Positions 41,525 through 50,219 of a DNA stretch of 64,000 nt are shown one piece after another (within the stretch, counting starts at the first letter, position 1; each line of letters begins with the position of its first letter). A model generated the notes under the pieces. That model did no database searches. It was given only the letters and a program-made list of their open reading frames with translations, and was not told where the DNA came from. Source of the DNA: Chitinispirillales bacterium (GTDB taxonomy: Bacteria > Fibrobacterota > Chitinivibrionia > Chitinivibrionales > Chitinispirillaceae); contig JAIRVB010000021.1 in assembly GCA_031254105.1 (NCBI GenBank), forward strand, positions 186,001-250,000. The letters are read 5' to 3'. Position numbers and translations under genes: made by a program.

Positions 41525-41833
41525 ATGAAAAACATGAGTAAATTGCTGAAGCAGGCGCAAAAAATGCAGTCTCAGGTAGTTAAGGCGCAGGAGGAGCTGC
41601 AGAGAAAAGAGTTTGAAGGAACTGCCGGAGGCGGCATGGTGAAAGTGGTTGTTAATGGCAAAAATGAACTTACATCTATCAAAATCAATCCTGAGGTGGT
41701 GGATCCGCAGGATGTAGAGATGCTTGAGGATTTGATAGTCGCGGCTCATCATAACGCAATGGAAAAAATCAAGGAAGCGACAGACTCGGCGTTTGGTTCA
41801 ATTCAGGGCGGGCTTGGGCTGCCTGGGCTGTAA
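41525..41833 (+). CDS. ybaB: YbaB/EbfC nucleoid-associated protein
   Basis: A 102-residue dimeric DNA-binding protein of usual length. KNMSKLLKQAQKMQSQVVKA is the N-terminal helix, and the conserved GGGMVKVVVNGKNELTSIKI sheet and DPQDVEMLEDLIVAAHHNA follow. It lies between dnaX and recR, its typical place, 13 bases after the end of the tau frame. GGAGAAG precedes the ATG. Confidence 0.95.
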   Translation: MKNMSKLLKQAQKMQSQVVKAQEELQRKEFEGTAGGGMVKVVVNGKNELTSIKINPEVVDPQDVEMLEDLIVAAHHNAMEKIKEATDSAFGSIQGGLGLPGL

Positions 41834-41839
41834 TGCTTT

Positions 41840-41915
41840 GATTAATGCAGAAATAATAATGCAGAAATGATTAAGATTAGATTTTTTATTTCTGCATTCT
41901 GCGTTATTATTTTAA
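41840..41915. repeat. ATGCAGAA palindromic repeat, copy 6
   Basis: The cleanest copy: left arm ATTAATGCAGAAATAATAAT, ATGCAGAAATG, an AT loop, right arm TTATTTCTGCATTCTGCG and TTATTATTTT. It fills the gap between ybaB and recR. Confidence 0.75.
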
Positions 41916-41934
41916 ATTAGTATCAGGAATAAAA

Positions 41935-42528
41935 ATGTTAGAAAGTCTTGAAGAGTTAGTGATTGCGTTAAGCAAGCTGCCTGCCATAGGGAGAAAGAGC
42001 GCCTGGAGGCTTGCGCTGCATATTATGGAACGGCCTGAATCTGAAGTAAAGCACCTGGCCGATACTGTGCTTTCGGTGAGGCGGAAAGTCAGACGATGCG
42101 CAATTTGCTTTAATTACAGCGAACAGGAAATTTGCGCGGTATGCTCTTCTCAGGCGCGTGACAGGTCTGTGATTTGTGTGGTTGAAAAGCCTACGGATAT
42201 GTTTATTATAGAAAAAGCGGGGCGGTACAGAGGATTGTATCATATATTGGGCGGTCTTTTATCTCCGCTTAATGGAGTGACAGCTGAAAAATTGCAAATC
42301 GCCTCGCTCAAGAAAAGGCTCACTAAGGATGAGGTAAAAGAGGTAATTATAGGTCTTGGAGGCAGCGGCGACGCTGAAACTACCGGGCTTTATCTGGCGA
42401 GCCTTCTTAAAAGTGAAAAGATGAAGCTCACAAGATTTGCGCGTGGACTGCCCGCCGGACTTGAGCTTGAGTATGTGGATCAGCTTACACTCACTCAGGC
42501 TCTTAATGAACGCATTGATATTCTTTAA
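41935..42528 (+). CDS. recR: Recombination protein RecR
   Basis: A 197-residue protein of normal length. It has a helix-hairpin-helix (LSKLPAIGRKSAWRLALHIM, 13-32), a four-Cys zinc finger (CAICFNYSEQEICAVC) and a Toprim domain starting ICVVEKPTDMFIIEKAG, with GLGGSGDAETTGLYL inside. RecR with RecO/RecF loads RecA on gapped DNA. Confidence 0.96.
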   Translation: MLESLEELVIALSKLPAIGRKSAWRLALHIMERPESEVKHLADTVLSVRRKVRRCAICFNYSEQEICAVCSSQARDRSVICVVEKPTDMFIIEKAGRYRGLYHILGGLLSPLNGVTAEKLQIASLKKRLTKDEVKEVIIGLGGSGDAETTGLYLASLLKSEKMKLTRFARGLPAGLELEYVDQLTLTQALNERIDIL

Positions 42529-42531
42529 TAG

Positions 42532-42579
42532 TGGTTAGTTACCGTAAAACCAGTTCGCGGGTTGTTCTTTAACTAACCA
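42532..42579. repeat. 10-bp inverted repeat before pgpA
   Basis: TGGTTAGTTA (42532-42541) and its complement TAACTAACCA (42570-42579) with a 28-base loop, in the recR-pgpA gap. The same word (GTGGTTAGTT) forms a 12-bp palindrome at 12775-12803. Confidence 0.5.
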
Positions 42580-42597
42580 TTAATTATGGAGGGAGAT

Positions 42598-43104
42598 ATG
42601 ACAAAATCTCTTTTACGCTGGGTTAGAAAGGTTGGAGCTTCCTGCTTCTTCCTGGGGTATTTTCCTTTTGCGCCTGGTACGGTGGGAGCGTTGATCACGG
42701 TTGTAACGCTTTTTTTGGCAAAGGATCAACTTGCGTTTATGCTTGGGCCGGAAAACGCTCTTAACTTCTGGTGGACGATGATCGCTCTTATCGCGGTAAG
42801 CTTCTTTCTTACTGATAAAGGGAAAGAGGTTTTTGGCAGGGATGATCCCCCGCAGACAATATTTGACGAAGTGGCGGGACAGTTTGTAACTTTCTTTATG
42901 GTGCCAATAAATATAAAAACGCTTCTTTTAGGTTTTGTACTGTTTCGTTTTTATGATATTGTTAAACCCTTTCCGGTGTATAATCTCGAAGAGATTGAAG
43001 GCGGGGTTGGTGTGACAATGGATGATGTGGGAGCCGGTGTGCTTGCTAATATTACTCTGATGATTCTTCTTGGAACGTATCACTGGATTCAGGGGTATTT
43101 TTAA
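42598..43104 (+). CDS. pgpA: Phosphatidylglycerophosphatase A
   Basis: A 168-residue inner-membrane phosphatase that turns phosphatidylglycerophosphate into phosphatidylglycerol. The ATG at 42598 is chosen because GGAGGG lies just upstream; an ATG at 42586 would overlap that site. Marks are GYFPFAPGTVGALI, DDPPQTIFDEVAGQFVTF (metal/phosphate site), RFYDIVKPFPVYNLEE and VTMDDVGAGVLAN, with four hydrophobic segments. The next gene begins one base after its stop. Confidence 0.94.
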   Translation: MTKSLLRWVRKVGASCFFLGYFPFAPGTVGALITVVTLFLAKDQLAFMLGPENALNFWWTMIALIAVSFFLTDKGKEVFGRDDPPQTIFDEVAGQFVTFFMVPINIKTLLLGFVLFRFYDIVKPFPVYNLEEIEGGVGVTMDDVGAGVLANITLMILLGTYHWIQGYF

Positions 43105-43105
43105 A

Positions 43106-43426
43106 ATGGATATTGTAAACACTGTTACGCAGTATCTGCAAAGTAATATAGGTGGAATCAGTTTCAGTGTTACCGCTGTGACAATAATGATTGCCGGACC
43201 TCATATTACCTCTTTTTTTAAACGGTTCACCAAGTCATACAACTGGTTTTTCAGATATTGCTGTTACGTTATCCTTTGTACTGTGGGAATCAGTTTTTTG
43301 GCAAAGTTTATTTATCAAGGACTCAAGCACTGGTTTGAACAACAAAGCGGGCTTGCGCTTATTTTATGGGTAACAGGTGTGTATCTGGGTCTTGCTCTGC
43401 TTGCAAAGCAGCAAAAGGAGATCTGA
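43106..43426 (+). CDS. Small membrane protein, unknown
   Basis: A 106-residue protein starting at the ATG at 43106, one base after the pgpA stop, and ending in a TGATG overlap with pncC. Hydrophobic segments cover about 15-35 (ISFSVTAVTIMIAGP), 48-70 and 82-100 (GLALILWVTGVYLGLALLA). A basic loop, FKRFTKSYNW, lies between. No family is recognised. Its tight coupling to pgpA and pncC says only that it is expressed with them. Confidence 0.7.
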   Translation: MDIVNTVTQYLQSNIGGISFSVTAVTIMIAGPHITSFFKRFTKSYNWFFRYCCYVILCTVGISFLAKFIYQGLKHWFEQQSGLALILWVTGVYLGLALLAKQQKEI

Positions 43427-43905
43427 TGGAACAGAAAGCCGCTCAACTTGGAGAACTTCTTAAACGTAAAAACCTTACGCTTGCTGTGGCTGAGTCGTGT
43501 ACCGGAGGTCTTGTGGGCGCAGCGGTTACCTCTGTTGATGGATCATCGGCTTATTTTCGTGGAGGAGTTATTGCATATGACAATAACATCAAGCGCGATA
43601 TACTGGGGGTGTCATCAGCAGATCTTGAAAAATATGGAGCGGTGAGCGATCCGGTGGTAAAAGAAATGGCTTATGGGGTTGCAAATTTTTTTAACTGCGA
43701 TTGCGGCGTAAGCGTTTCCGGGGTTGCCGGCCCGCATGGCGGTACAAAAGATAAACCTGTAGGTCTCGTTTTTATCGGCGCGTTTTTTCGCGGACGAACG
43801 TATGCCCGCTCATTTTTGTTTATCGGAAACCGTCGTGAGATAAGATCTCAGAGTGTGATGGCCGCATTGGATTTTTTAATCGGAATTATTGATACCGATG
43901 AATAA
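43426..43905 (+). CDS. pncC: Nicotinamide-nucleotide amidohydrolase PncC (CinA C-terminal type)
   Basis: A 159-residue stand-alone CinA-C domain that deamidates NMN to NaMN in pyridine-nucleotide recycling. The ATG at 43426 has AAGGAG seven bases upstream; a longer in-frame start is not needed. Marks are LAVAESCTGGLVGAAVTSVDG (split here: LAVAESCTGG, then LVGAAVTSVDGSSAYF), GGVIAYDNNIKRDILGV, and VSGVAGPHGGTKDKPVG. The N-terminal MoCF domain of full CinA is absent, as in many PncC proteins. Confidence 0.93.
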   Translation: MEQKAAQLGELLKRKNLTLAVAESCTGGLVGAAVTSVDGSSAYFRGGVIAYDNNIKRDILGVSSADLEKYGAVSDPVVKEMAYGVANFFNCDCGVSVSGVAGPHGGTKDKPVGLVFIGAFFRGRTYARSFLFIGNRREIRSQSVMAALDFLIGIIDTDE

Positions 43906-46900
43906 TAAAAACCTCCCCCTTCTCTCTACTAAGGCAATTGTTTTGTTGCTGATGATAGCCGCAGGTGTAAATGCGTCGCAAGTAAGAACGAATGCTCAGG
44001 GGTTCTCTGCTCTTGTCAATAATGATCCGTACAGGGCGCTTGATATTTTCACTGAAAACGCGAAATCACGCGATCCAAATACCGCAGGCGCGGCTTACAG
44101 GGGTCTGGCGTTTACACATGAATTTCTGGGGCAAAACGATTTGGCGCTCCGCTCCATTTTCAGAGGATATCTGGCTGATAGAAACGATATCTTCCTGAGC
44201 GCTGTGGCAAGTGATCTTATCCCCTTTTCAAGAAGTCATATAGGTTCCGCAATTAATGAAGGTTATACGGTTTTAGAGGAATTAAGCAAGCGCAGAAGCA
44301 TCTTCAGCGCTACGTTTACGGCCGATCTCGCCAGCCGCTATCTTAATGACGGCAAAGTGGGTAAGGCGAAAAAACTTATAAGACCGCTTGGGATAGTGCG
44401 CACATTTCGTATGATAGGACCGTTTGAAAATATTTCAGGATCAGGTTACCGTAAAGTTTTTGCTCCTGAGCAGGAACTTGATTTTGAAGCGAAGTATTCG
44501 GGAAAAGATGGAACGCAAGCGGCCTGGTTTCCTTACCACAACAGCGCCGTTGACGGTTGGGCGCGAACCGAAAGCAATTATAGTTCTACAGACGCGGTAA
44601 TCTATTATTATGCTAATGTTGTCAGCGAAGCAGCTCAGGATGTTAATATAGGATTTGGGGCAAGCGGCGCATTCAAAGTTTTCCTGAATGACAATTTAGT
44701 CCTTGCCGATTCGGTTTTCCGAAATACCGGCATGGATATGTTCATGCAAACGGTAAAACTTAACAAAGGTGATAATAAGCTTCTGATAAAAATGTGCCAT
44801 GAGGAGAAGCATTCCAATTTCCTAATCAGGTTTTTCAATGATCATGGCAGGGGGCTTTCTTCTATTACTTATAATAATAATATTGGAGTTTTCCAAAAAG
44901 AGACGTCTACTTTTTCCGATCTGGTAAATTCACCATTCAGCCAGTGGATAGAGAACTATCTGCTTGACCGCATAAATGGTAATAGAGAAGACCTCGAAGC
45001 TGTGCTCATGCTCATGAAATTCTACAACACAGCGGAGCTCACCGACAAGGGGCAGCAATTTAGCCGGCACTTTATCGCCCGTTACCCTAAAAGTTCAATC
45101 ATGCATAGCCTCTACAGCGAGTCGCTCTCAAGAAGCGGTAAATTAACAGACGCTCAAACAGCCATGCGCTGGGCGTTTCGGCTGTGCAAAAACAATTATT
45201 ACGCATGGTGGAATGAACTGCAGATGTTATTTGCGTCTGCGGCGCTTCCTGAGATCAGGGCGTTTATGGATACCTCGCCTGCTCACTGCCGCAACTCATT
45301 TCAAGCGCTTCTCTTTATGTTGAGCCACTACTCTCAGGCTGGCAACAGAAGTGAGTTTGTAAAGGTACTTGATGAGATAGGGGAAAATTATTTGAACGTG
45401 AGTACCGCGGTAAGTCTTTTGAGCGGTCATTACAGCGCTCATGGAAATATCAATCAGGCGGAAGCGCTTCTGAAAGGGTATCTCCGTTATGAACAAACAT
45501 CAAATGAGATGTATTCGGAGCTTGCCTCACTTTATTTAAGATCGGGACAAAAGAAAAAAGCCACGCAGGCATTTAAACAGAGTTTACAATTTTCACCTAA
45601 TAACCCTTCCGCTTATTATTATTTGTCTAGACTGGCTTTTCAGAGCCGTAATTATACTTCCGCGTATACTTATGTTAAAAAAGGGCTTGAGCTTATGCCT
45701 GGCTCATCGGCGCTGACCTCTTTAAAAGGTTCTATCCTCAGCGCGCAGGGTAAAACCGAAGAAGCTAAAGACGTTTTTCGAATGGCTATCGCTTACGCAT
45801 ATAATAATTTTGAAGCGTGGAACCAGCTGTTTTTGCTTGAAGGCAAACATGATCCTCAATCAATAGTCAGCGCGCCCGATCCTGCCGATATCGCCAGACG
45901 ATCTAATGGGTGGTATGGTTTAGCCGGCGCCAATGGCTCAATACTTTCTTATTCCAAAGATTTGTTTCTTTATCCTAGTCGAGGTGTCAGAGAGCGCCAT
46001 TTTTTAATGGTACACCTCCCAACACAAGCAGCTGTAGCGACATGGAAAGAATACCGCATAAACCACAACAGTAACTTTCAGTTATTAAACATTACCAGAG
46101 CCTATTCCAAAAGCGCTGACGGCAAGGAGACGCCTGCCGATATCTCTCAAAACTTGGCTGTCTTCAAAACATTGCAGCCCGGCGACAATATAATTTTGGA
46201 ATGGACAATAGAGAATCATTACCGCCACGATATGGCTCGCCAGGTTTGGGGTGAGCATGAATTTGCTCTGCATCTGCCTGTTTTTGAAACGCGGTTACGC
46301 CTTGTAACGCCGCTTTCGGATACTATTCCGTATACAGTAACCGGTAATAATATAAAAGTTGAGAAACAGAACATTTCCGATTTTATGGTAACTATTTTTT
46401 CAAGAGAGTCTTACAGCAGGCCGGCTTGGGAACCATTTGCGCCCACAGGAACCCAAAACGATGATAAAGTGTCTTATTCCACATTTACGGCGTGGTCTCA
46501 GATTTCAGACTGGTATCTTAATTTAACCGAAAGTAAACATAATCAAGCTTATGAGTTTAAAGAGCTTGTAGATTCACTGACCCTCAATGCGGTTGATTCA
46601 TTAGAGATGGTACGCAGAATCCACGAATATATAACAGAAACAATACGCTACAGCTATGTCCCTTTCAGGCAGTCCGGTTGGATTCCGCAGTCGCCGATAG
46701 AAGTGCTGTCTACCAGGATTGGTGATTGTAAAGATATGGCTTCTCTGGGTAAAAATCTGCTTAACGCGGCAGGAATACAGAGCGAACTTGTGCTTGTTAA
46801 TACGCGGGAGCAAAACGGAACATTCCCCTCTTTTATTGGCCCTAATTTTAATCACTGTATTCTCTCTTATACTATAAACGGCGTACGGGAGTTTATAGAT

Positions 46901-47674
46901 TTTACAGACAAATATAATTCTCTGGGTAACCTGTCGCGTATGAATCAGGGTTCACGCGCCCTTGCTGTAAAGCGGGGAACCAACTCTCTCATTCATTTGC
47001 CTGTAGACAGCGCTCATAACAGGGTGCTTATAAGAAGTGTCGTCTCTATAGTTGATTCTAAAGGAACACTGTGGCGCAGAGTAAAGTCATCGCGTACAGG
47101 AGTTCACGCGGGTGATTACAGGGCAAATACCTGGGCTGTGTCTCCTGAGGAGCAAAAGAAAGATTTACAGAGGCAGCTTTCTGTCAGTTTCCCCAAAGCT
47201 GCTGTTAACTCTATGCACGTAGAAGGCGCGGAGGGCGTAGGTGATTATGTGAATGTGGAATATAGCTTTACAGCAGCTAACGCAGCTCAATTCAGCGGTA
47301 ATAATACGGTGCTGCTGGATCTTGATATTGCCGACCGTATTCGCCCTGAGCACTTTCCAATCGAGAACAAACGCACTCAGGATATTGATATGGCGCAGGC
47401 ATGGTTTGGCATCGGGACTTTTGAATTGGATGGACTTCTTGAATTTCCGGAAGGATGGAAACTTGTCAATAAACCCGATGATGTAAGCTTTTCGGGAGAG
47501 TGGGGAGAGTACTCAGTTACTTTTAAACAAGCCGGCAATAAACTTGAGTATTCGCGCAGGGCGGTTTTTAATTTTCAGGAACCAGTACCCGCGGGAGCAG
47601 GCGGACAGCTTTATTCATTTTTTTCAAGCGTCATTGCTGCTGATAATGTTCAGCTTGTTTTTTTTAGAAAGTAA
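43898..47674 (+). CDS. Exported TPR protein with DUF3857 and transglutaminase-like domains
   Basis: A 1258-residue protein starting at the ATG at 43898, overlapping pncC by 8 bases. A signal peptide (about 1-29) is followed by a helical repeat region. A beta domain around 170-310 (with AFKVFLNDNLVLAD, PA14/jelly-roll-like) comes next, then TPR repeats around 360-660. The C-terminal part has DUF3857 (about 690-880) and a transglutaminase-like domain with the triad Cys944 (GDCKDMA), His986 (NFNHC) and Asp1001 (FIDFTDKY). Such proteins are common in Bacteroidota and relatives as periplasmic or surface proteins. The substrate is unknown; the intact triad suggests protease or crosslinking activity. 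Confidence 0.85.
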   Translation: MNNKNLPLLSTKAIVLLLMIAAGVNASQVRTNAQGFSALVNNDPYRALDIFTENAKSRDPNTAGAAYRGLAFTHEFLGQNDLALRSIFRGYLADRNDIFLSAVASDLIPFSRSHIGSAINEGYTVLEELSKRRSIFSATFTADLASRYLNDGKVGKAKKLIRPLGIVRTFRMIGPFENISGSGYRKVFAPEQELDFEAKYSGKDGTQAAWFPYHNSAVDGWARTESNYSSTDAVIYYYANVVSEAAQDVNIGFGASGAFKVFLNDNLVLADSVFRNTGMDMFMQTVKLNKGDNKLLIKMCHEEKHSNFLIRFFNDHGRGLSSITYNNNIGVFQKETSTFSDLVNSPFSQWIENYLLDRINGNREDLEAVLMLMKFYNTAELTDKGQQFSRHFIARYPKSSIMHSLYSESLSRSGKLTDAQTAMRWAFRLCKNNYYAWWNELQMLFASAALPEIRAFMDTSPAHCRNSFQALLFMLSHYSQAGNRSEFVKVLDEIGENYLNVSTAVSLLSGHYSAHGNINQAEALLKGYLRYEQTSNEMYSELASLYLRSGQKKKATQAFKQSLQFSPNNPSAYYYLSRLAFQSRNYTSAYTYVKKGLELMPGSSALTSLKGSILSAQGKTEEAKDVFRMAIAYAYNNFEAWNQLFLLEGKHDPQSIVSAPDPADIARRSNGWYGLAGANGSILSYSKDLFLYPSRGVRERHFLMVHLPTQAAVATWKEYRINHNSNFQLLNITRAYSKSADGKETPADISQNLAVFKTLQPGDNIILEWTIENHYRHDMARQVWGEHEFALHLPVFETRLRLVTPLSDTIPYTVTGNNIKVEKQNISDFMVTIFSRESYSRPAWEPFAPTGTQNDDKVSYSTFTAWSQISDWYLNLTESKHNQAYEFKELVDSLTLNAVDSLEMVRRIHEYITETIRYSYVPFRQSGWIPQSPIEVLSTRIGDCKDMASLGKNLLNAAGIQSELVLVNTREQNGTFPSFIGPNFNHCILSYTINGVREFIDFTDKYNSLGNLSRMNQGSRALAVKRGTNSLIHLPVDSAHNRVLIRSVVSIVDSKGTLWRRVKSSRTGVHAGDYRANTWAVSPEEQKKDLQRQLSVSFPKAAVNSMHVEGAEGVGDYVNVEYSFTAANAAQFSGNNTVLLDLDIADRIRPEHFPIENKRTQDIDMAQAWFGIGTFELDGLLEFPEGWKLVNKPDDVSFSGEWGEYSVTFKQAGNKLEYSRRAVFNFQEPVPAGAGGQLYSFFSSVIAADNVQLVFFRK

Positions 47675-47710
47675 GTGCGGGCGTTTTTTATATTACAATT
47701 GTTGATTGGG

Positions 47711-47796
47711 GTGTATCTTCCGTCCGTCATCCCCGCGAAGGCGGGAATCCATTGTTCCTGTTCTTTGTTTTAAATTGCAAAAGAGAACAATAGCCA
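47711..47796. repeat. CTTGAAAATC-family repeat, internal part, copy A
   Basis: From GTGTATCTTCC through CCCCGCGAAGGCGGGAATCC to AGAACAATAGCC the sequence matches 49761-49846, the interior of the second repeat family, but the flanking terminal repeats are not recognisable. It contains the hairpin CCCGC-GAAG-GCGGG. Confidence 0.55.
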
Positions 47797-47885
47797 TCGT
47801 CTTCACAGGGTGACGTTTGCATGAACCTTTCACAATAATCAACAGTGCTGTACCCTGGACAAAATGTACACTATGGAGTAATATT

Positions 47886-48662
47886 ATGCCTGTCAAGCAC
47901 GTCATCTCCGATATGGACGGAGTAATTTACCGGGGAAAAAGTCTCATTCCCGGAGCTAAAGAATTTATTTCGGGGCTGATCTCTTCCAATACAAAATTTC
48001 TATTTCTAACCAACAATTCCGAACAGACGCCCCTTGACCTTGCGCGGAAATTAGAGCGTCTTGGCGTTAAAGGCATACAAGAATCAAATTTCATAACATC
48101 AGCTATGGCCACGGCCACATTTTTGCACAATCAGCGTCCGGCGGGTACTGTATTTGTAGTCGGCGGAGGCGGTCTCATAAGCGAACTTTACAAAGCTGGT
48201 TTTTCCGTTTCAGAGCATAAGCCGGACTATGTCGTAGTAGGTAAAACCGCGTCCTTTAATTTTGAAATGTTAAAGAAAGCGATATCTCTTATTATGGATG
48301 GCGCAAAATTTATCGGTACTAATCCTGATGTAATAGACCCAATGGAAAATGGATTCGAACCCGCATGCGGAAGCTTGCTTGCGGCAATAGAGATAGCTTC
48401 AGGCAAAAAACCTTATATTGTCGGTAAACCAAATTCTCTAATGATGACTATCGCGCTGAATCAGCTTGGAGTAGTTGCCAATGAAACAGTTATGATTGGC
48501 GACAGGATGGATACCGATATAGTAGCGGGTATGGAGGCTGGCATGAAGACATGTCTTGTGTTATCGGGTGTCAGCACAAAAGATACTATTGATGAGTTCC
48601 CTTACAAACCGGATTACATTTGTGAAAACGTTGGTGAAATTGACCTTAGTAGAATGGACTGA
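47886..48662 (+). CDS. HAD-superfamily phosphatase, NagD-like (class IIA)
   Basis: A 258-residue cytoplasmic protein starting at the ATG at 47886 with GGAG eight bases before. Motif I is ISDMDGVIYRG (nucleophile Asp), motif II is FLTNNSEQT, and motif III/IV is VGKPNS with MIGDRMDTDIVAGMEAGM. The C2a cap (VVVGKTASFNFEML) is that of NagD/p-nitrophenyl phosphatases, which remove phosphate from nucleotides or sugar/glycerol phosphates. The glycerol-1-phosphate dehydrogenase gene follows after 8 bases, so a glycerol-phosphate substrate is plausible but not shown. Confidence 0.88.
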   Translation: MPVKHVISDMDGVIYRGKSLIPGAKEFISGLISSNTKFLFLTNNSEQTPLDLARKLERLGVKGIQESNFITSAMATATFLHNQRPAGTVFVVGGGGLISELYKAGFSVSEHKPDYVVVGKTASFNFEMLKKAISLIMDGAKFIGTNPDVIDPMENGFEPACGSLLAAIEIASGKKPYIVGKPNSLMMTIALNQLGVVANETVMIGDRMDTDIVAGMEAGMKTCLVLSGVSTKDTIDEFPYKPDYICENVGEIDLSRMD

Positions 48663-48670
48663 TTTTACGT

Positions 48671-49720
48671 ATGGAAATATCAATACCTACACTTTTACGT
48701 ATTAAGCCTAATGCCATTTATAAAATTGGTAAATACTTGCGTAAAGAACGCGTCATCCGTATAGCGCTCTTTTTTGGCGCCGATCTCAAAGAGAAATTCG
48801 CCGAACCGCTTATGATCTCCTTTGATTCTTCAGAGATTGACGTAGTTCATGAAGAGACTGTGACTACAAACGAAGCGAAAGCCATCTTTAAAAGCGCTTT
48901 TGCCCTTCCTTCTACTGTTCAGGCAATAGTGGCAATCGGCGGAGGGAAAGTGATAGATTATTGCAAGTATATTGCTTTTGTTATGCAGCTGCCTGTTATA
49001 AGCGTTCCGACATCAATTTCAAACGATGGTTTCGCTTCACCTGGAGCCTCACTTATTATAGACGGAAAGCGCAGGTCTCAAAAAGCGCGGATCCCTTACG
49101 GCGTAGTGATAGATACGGAGATCATCAGAAAATCGCCGGAGTCTTACACTTATTCAGGCATTGGCGACCTTATCTCAAAATATACCGCGAATTACGACTG
49201 GAAACTTGCTTACCGGATGACACAGGAACCTGTCAACGATTTCGCTGAACTCATATCAAGCAACGCTGTCGCCATTATGGTTAATTATCCCAAAAAAGAT
49301 ATCAAAGACCTGGAGTTTCTGAGACTTATTTGCGGATGTCTTGTCATGAGCGGCGTGTCTATGGAGGTAAGCGGGTCAAGCCGTCCCGCAAGCGGAAGCG
49401 AGCATCTTATTTCGCACGCTTATGATATGATAGCTTCAAAGCCGTCTCTTCATGGTATACAGGTAGGAATTGCTACGTATGCGGTGAGCTGGCTCCAAAA
49501 CAATCGTTTTCATGGCACTATAAAATCGGTACTTGAGGAGACAGGTTTTGTAGAGTACGTAATGAAAAATCCTTTGAACAAAGATGATTTTATTGAAGCG
49601 GTAAAACATGCTAATAACGTAAAGGATAATTATTATACGATTCTCTCTGATCTTGGAAATGTAGAGAAATTGATTGAATTTATAAAGGAAGACGAATATT
49701 TTAATAAGTTTTTATCATAA
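48671..49720 (+). CDS. sn-glycerol-1-phosphate dehydrogenase
   Basis: A 349-residue NAD(P)-dependent, metal-containing enzyme that reduces dihydroxyacetone phosphate to sn-glycerol-1-phosphate, the archaeal lipid backbone enantiomer (AraM/EgsA family). The nucleotide site is AIGGGKVIDYCKYIA (88-102). PTSISNDGFASP (113-124) follows. The metal ligands are Asp166 (GIGDLISK), His245 (SGSEHLISH) and His261 (LHGIQVG). In Bacillus the product feeds heptaprenylglyceryl phosphate; in some FCB-group bacteria it accompanies archaeal-type lipid genes. No prenyl transferase is in this window. It is the second gene after the HAD phosphatase. Confidence 0.88.
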   Translation: MEISIPTLLRIKPNAIYKIGKYLRKERVIRIALFFGADLKEKFAEPLMISFDSSEIDVVHEETVTTNEAKAIFKSAFALPSTVQAIVAIGGGKVIDYCKYIAFVMQLPVISVPTSISNDGFASPGASLIIDGKRRSQKARIPYGVVIDTEIIRKSPESYTYSGIGDLISKYTANYDWKLAYRMTQEPVNDFAELISSNAVAIMVNYPKKDIKDLEFLRLICGCLVMSGVSMEVSGSSRPASGSEHLISHAYDMIASKPSLHGIQVGIATYAVSWLQNNRFHGTIKSVLEETGFVEYVMKNPLNKDDFIEAVKHANNVKDNYYTILSDLGNVEKLIEFIKEDEYFNKFLS

Positions 49721-49732
49721 GATGTAGTTGAT

Positions 49733-49889
49733 CTGCTTGAAAATCTCTTATTGCGCTGGAGTGTATTTTCCAGCGCCGCCGCCCGCAAAGGCGGATACGT
49801 TGTCTCTGCTCTTTATTTTAAGTCACCAGATTAAGAACAATAAGCCCCCGCTTTCGCGGGGGCTATGTGAGGCGGATCTTTTCAAGTGA
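49733..49889. repeat. CTTGAAAATC-family element, copy B (MITE-like)
   Basis: Left end CTGCTTGAAAATCTCTTATT at 49733, right end GATCTTTTCAAGTGA at 49875-49889, in inverse orientation. Inside are a small hairpin (GCGCTGGA/TCCAGCGC, 49753-49776) and a strong one, GCCCCCGC-TTTC-GCGGGGGC at 49844-49863, which may act as terminator for the G1P dehydrogenase transcript, though no T-run follows. No coding capacity. Confidence 0.6.
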
Positions 49890-49990
49890 GTCGATTATAT
49901 GGCGTTTACGCGCTTGAGCTTCTTAAGAGGGTTTGGAATACCGGTTGCATTAAGTGTTCCGTTAGCTAACTTTTTTAGGGAGAGAGTAAG

Positions 49991-50179
49991 ATGAAAGCGA
50001 ACGTAAATCCTGATACGTGTATAGGTTGTGAACTTTGTACAAGTGTTTGCCCCGATGTTTTTAAGATGGAAGATGATGGTCTTGCGCATTGCATAGTTGA
50101 TGAAGTGCCAACTAATGCGAAAGCATGCGCTCAGGAAGCTTCAGATAGTTGCCCGACAAGCGCTATAAGCCTGAGTTGA
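49991..50179 (+). CDS. Ferredoxin, [4Fe-4S]
   Basis: A 62-residue soluble electron carrier: CIGCELCTSVCP (Cys10, 13, 16, 20), a middle Cys34, then Cys46 and CPTSAI (Cys54). This is the pattern of single-cluster ferredoxins of the Desulfovibrio/Thermotoga type, in which Cys10, 13, 16 and 54 bind the cluster and Cys20 and Cys46 may form a disulphide. The acidic surface (DVFKMEDDG) is usual. GGGAGAGAG precedes the ATG. No obvious redox partner adjoins it. Confidence 0.93.
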   Translation: MKANVNPDTCIGCELCTSVCPDVFKMEDDGLAHCIVDEVPTNAKACAQEASDSCPTSAISLS

Positions 50180-50219
50180 AGAAGCAGGGAAATATTTTTT
50201 ATTGTAAAATGGGATAAGA

